Origin: Sphingobacterium sp. UBA2700 | Lineage (GTDB): Bacteria > Bacteroidota > Bacteroidia > Sphingobacteriales > Sphingobacteriaceae | DNA length: 64,000 nucleotides | Reading direction: 5' to 3' | Assembly: GCA_002354335.1 (NCBI GenBank) | Contig: DELI01000005.1 | Span: forward strand, 168,385-232,384 | Part shown: piece by piece, positions 61,329-64,000 of the stretch | Position numbering within the stretch: position 1 is the first letter of the stretch | Layout of the letters: each line of letters starts with the position of its first letter | Translations under genes and position numbers: made by a program | The notes under the pieces: model-generated | The model's database searches: none | The model's input: the letters and a program-made list of their open reading frames with translations, nothing else | What the model was told of the DNA's origin: nothing

Positions 61329-63335
61329 ATGGACAGTATTACATCAGCACACTTAGGAGGCGGCTATTGCAACTCCAAAACTACCTATAGCAGATTCCTA
61401 ACCCGAGAGGTTCAAATAGGCAATATCCCTATGGGTGCACATCACCCGATCCGTATACAAAGTATGACCACTGTGGATACGATGGATACAATTGGATCCG
61501 TTGAACAAACGATTAAAATGGTCGACGCCGGATGTGAATATGTACGAATCACTGCACCGAGCATCAAGGAAGCGGAGAATTTAGCGAATATTAAGAATGA
61601 ATTGCGCAAGCGGGGCTACGATGTCCCGCTTGTTGCGGATATACACTTTACGCCAAATGCTGCGGAGGTTGCCGCACGCATCGTCGAAAAAGTGCGCGTA
61701 AATCCCGGCAACTATGCCGATAAAAAGAAGTTTGACCAAATCGACTATACGGATCTTGCGTATCAGGCGGAGCTTGAACGTATCTATAAGAAGTTTGCAC
61801 CCTTAGTAAAGATCTGTAAAGAGTATGGTACGGCTATGCGAATTGGAACGAACCACGGTTCGCTGTCCGATCGTATCATGAGTCGCTACGGCGATACACC
61901 GGAGGGCATGGTGGAGTCGGCCTTAGAGTTCATTCGCATCTGTGAGGATTTGAACTATTATAACTTAGTTGTTTCGATGAAATCCTCGAATCCGCAAGTG
62001 ATGGTGCAGGCTTATCGTTTATTGGTGGAGAAGATGGTTGCGGAGGATATGAACTATCCGTTGCACTTAGGTGTTACAGAAGCCGGCGATGGCGAGGATG
62101 GCCGCATTAAGTCGGCGGTAGGTATCGGAACGCTGTTGGAAGATGGTCTTGGCGATACCGTGCGTGTATCATTAACAGAAGAACCGGAAAAAGAAGCACC
62201 AGTGGCTATTGCATTGGTAAATCGCTATGCAAAGCGCGAGAAACAGATTCAAGCCGTTCCACAACGTGAAGTATTAAGACTCAATAACCAAATCGCGACC
62301 AAACCTTATGAGAGCAAAGAAGTAAATGCTTTTATAGGCGGCTCCTTAGTACCACGTGTCGTTGTCGATATCTCAAAGAAGAATTTAAAAGACCCATTTA
62401 TCTTGACCGATGTGGGTTATAAGTATGATGCTGTTTTAGATAAGTATCACATGGGCGATCAATCTGTCGATTTTGTATATCTCGCAGATGGCCTGCCTTC
62501 CTTTACGATGCCTGGAAATTTAAAACAGTTATACAATTATAGAACCTGGGTTAAGTTGGCGAATAAAACCAATATTCATCCGGTTTATACTTTACAGGAA
62601 TTTGTTGCCGCGGAGCATAAAGACCCGGTACTGAACCTTGTGCATATTTCAAATGATGACTTGGCGGGCGATGATTTTTCAAAGTTACCCTTAGACGAGA
62701 CCATTGTTTTTGTCTTAGAAACGGATCACCTGCATGGAATGGCGGATCAGCGTCAGTTCTTTGCAAACCTACAGGAAATAGGATTAGATAATCCCGTTAT
62801 TATCAAACGTAGCTATCCGAAGGAAGAATTTTCTGGTCCAATGGGCGACGTGATGAGTCCTGAAGAACCGATTTCTAAGATCCAGCTGTATGCAGCTACG
62901 GATTTAGGAGCTTTGTTAATTGATGGATTAGGCTCGGGTATCTGGATCGATAGCGAAGCAACTCCTACCGACAAACTTAGTTCGGTATCTTTCGGAATTC
63001 TGCAAGCAACACGCTCCAGAATATCTAAAACAGAGTATATCTCCTGCCCTAGCTGCGGCCGAACACTCTTCGACCTACAAGAAACCACACAGATGGTGAG
63101 AAGTCGTACGAACCACTTAAAAGGTCTGAAGATCGCCATTATGGGCTGTATCGTAAATGGACCTGGTGAGATGGCAGACGCCGATTACGGTTATGTTGGA
63201 GCTGGTCCTGATAAAATAACGCTATACCGAAGCAAAGAGGTCGTGAAAAGAAATGTTAGTTCCGCTCGCGCATTGGATGAGTTGATTGAGATTATTAAGT
63301 CCGATGGCCTTTGGGTGGAGGAGAATAGTAATTAG
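61329..63335 (+). CDS. ispG: IspG: 4-hydroxy-3-methylbut-2-enyl diphosphate synthase, large form
   Basis: Protein of 668 residues, compared with about 370-400 in E. coli. The N-terminal TIM barrel has IGNIPMGAHHPIRIQSMTT and PLVADIHFTPNAA; an insert domain at about 290-560 is the extra module of the Bacteroidota/Chlamydia/plant three-domain form. The C-terminal domain has the 4Fe-4S cysteines in SCPSCGRTLFDL and MGCIVNGPGEMADADYGYVG. It carries out the reductive ring opening of MEcPP in the MEP isoprenoid pathway. Confidence 0.95.
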   Translation: MDSITSAHLGGGYCNSKTTYSRFLTREVQIGNIPMGAHHPIRIQSMTTVDTMDTIGSVEQTIKMVDAGCEYVRITAPSIKEAENLANIKNELRKRGYDVPLVADIHFTPNAAEVAARIVEKVRVNPGNYADKKKFDQIDYTDLAYQAELERIYKKFAPLVKICKEYGTAMRIGTNHGSLSDRIMSRYGDTPEGMVESALEFIRICEDLNYYNLVVSMKSSNPQVMVQAYRLLVEKMVAEDMNYPLHLGVTEAGDGEDGRIKSAVGIGTLLEDGLGDTVRVSLTEEPEKEAPVAIALVNRYAKREKQIQAVPQREVLRLNNQIATKPYESKEVNAFIGGSLVPRVVVDISKKNLKDPFILTDVGYKYDAVLDKYHMGDQSVDFVYLADGLPSFTMPGNLKQLYNYRTWVKLANKTNIHPVYTLQEFVAAEHKDPVLNLVHISNDDLAGDDFSKLPLDETIVFVLETDHLHGMADQRQFFANLQEIGLDNPVIIKRSYPKEEFSGPMGDVMSPEEPISKIQLYAATDLGALLIDGLGSGIWIDSEATPTDKLSSVSFGILQATRSRISKTEYISCPSCGRTLFDLQETTQMVRSRTNHLKGLKIAIMGCIVNGPGEMADADYGYVGAGPDKITLYRSKEVVKRNVSSARALDELIEIIKSDGLWVEENSN

Positions 63336-63606
63336 TAGTTAGTATTTAGTAGTTAGTAGTTAGATTTTAGACGACAGATATTAGACATTAGAGCATTGTC
63401 TGAACCAGGAAAGGAAAGATGCAAGGATGAACAGGATCCTGCCAATCCTTAAATCCTTCCTTTCTTGGTTCAAAGACAAAACATCCTGCTTATCCTTGTA
63501 TTCTTCCCTTCTTGCTTGTTTAAACCGAAGGTTTAAAACAGACCTCATAGTAAGAACTGAAGAGTCACTATAGGTCTTAATACTAACTACTAAATACTAA
63601 ATACTA
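63333..63606. repeat. Nested inverted-repeat element (families R2-R4), most complete copy
   Basis: Left arm 63333-63363 (TAGTAGTTAGTATTTAG units) includes the ispG stop codon. R3 (ATATTAGACATTAG) follows. Inner arms GAACCAGGAAAGGAA (63403-63417) and its complement with one mismatch (63458-63472) form a hairpin; a further segment and the inverted right arm ATAGGTC with TACTAAATACTA end at 63606, beside the META gene stop. Confidence 0.7.
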
Positions 63607-63607
63607 G

Positions 63608-64000
63608 CTAACGTCTAGCGAACCTCATTACCGCAACATCCCCAATTATCAAGGTCATGGTATCACCATTAACGCTTATTGCATTTACTTTTTGTAGAGT
63701 TTCGAAGTATAGTCCTTCTCCGTTTCCTGGACATGCCATGCGTGTTGAAGCAACAGGGCCAATTTTGATATTTCTACCGCTGATTTCTACCGTTGCATTG
63801 TAGTTATTACATGCACCTTTTCCGTTTACTTTCTTCGCGTTAAGATCAAAGTTGATTGTTGGCTTTCCTTGTGGGAATAGCTCGTTGAAAGCTGTATTTC
63901 CGCCTTGGATATAATCCAATTCCCATGTTCCTGCAAGTTCGCTATCTGCTGCTACTGCTTTAAACTTTGCTAAAGCTGTGCTTCCTTTGTACAACACTAG
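63608..64000 (-). CDS. META-domain (HslJ-like) protein, 5' end beyond the window
   Basis: At least 130 residues; the frame is open to the window edge, so the true start lies outside, and the GTG at 63997 is not a reliable one. The META domain is clear: SELAGTWELDYIQGG, KPTINFDLNAKKVNGKGACN-NYNA, then IGPVASTRMACPGNGEGLYF and the final NGDTMTLIIGDVAVMRF. HslJ-type proteins are envelope proteins linked with stress and novobiocin resistance; this one probably has a signal peptide or lipobox upstream. Its stop abuts the right arm of the repeat. Confidence 0.85.
   Translation of the reverse strand, partial: LVLYKGSTALAKFKAVAADSELAGTWELDYIQGGNTAFNELFPQGKPTINFDLNAKKVNGKGACNNYNATVEISGRNIKIGPVASTRMACPGNGEGLYFETLQKVNAISVNGDTMTLIIGDVAVMRFARR

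Overview
The window looks like a chromosomal segment of a Bacteroidota bacterium, most likely a Sphingobacteriaceae member such as Sphingobacterium or a relative. Supporting signs are the many TAnnTTTG promoter -7 boxes at sensible distances from genes, TonB-dependent receptors and short-lipobox lipoproteins, an atp cluster without atpD/atpC, the large three-domain form of IspG, and a fatty-acid hydroxylase fitting a sphingolipid-making lineage. The genus is an inference; no rRNA is present.

Layout. 1-10.2 kb: an Ada-like/AlkB-like DNA alkylation repair pair, an ABC-F ATPase with an unusual leader, lipoproteins, and a TonB receptor (His-rich loop) divergent from a lipoprotein across a long palindromic operator. 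10.29-23.67 kb: a genomic island in two tandem units between the 3' end of a tRNA-Met gene (23670-23743, minus) and that tRNA's apparent original terminator (10251-10280). Unit A is a 1.3-kb remnant. Unit B is about 12 kb and ends in a decayed serine recombinase. 23.7-41.2 kb: core genes (LptF/G-type permease, ribBA, gabD-like dehydrogenase, hemJ, hemE, a two-component system, fabH, clpS) plus an SGNH hydrolase / DUF1080 / outer-membrane receptor group. 41.6-47.5 kb: atpG-atpA-atpH-atpF-atpE-atpB with two small membrane proteins upstream, all on the minus strand. 47.5-64 kb: a Pif1-like helicase, cupin, topoisomerase type IIA B subunit, purU, an OafA-type acyltransferase, a Cys-rich protein of unknown function, an rRNA methyltransferase, a MlaFE-like pair, a toast-rack membrane protein, ispG and a partial META-domain gene.

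The most interesting part is unit B. It carries one tight operon (12081-21577) encoding a His-Xaa-Ser system: HxsA with five consecutive His-Xaa-Ser units and a peptidoglycan-binding-like domain, HxsD, and the two radical SAM enzymes HxsB and HxsC. This is fused without a break to an envelope-modification set: an SGNH hydrolase with a TolB-like propeller, an MBOAT acyltransferase, a carbamoyltransferase, a DUF5989-like small membrane protein and an SxtJ-like membrane protein. My inference is that a radical-SAM-modified protein and a surface O-acyl/carbamoyl modification belong to one mobile pathway. The combination is, as far as I can recall, undescribed.

The intergenic spaces also hold two repeat families: G-run-rich GGG-N7 repeats, and nested inverted repeats with TAGTATTTAG ends that often abut stop codons.
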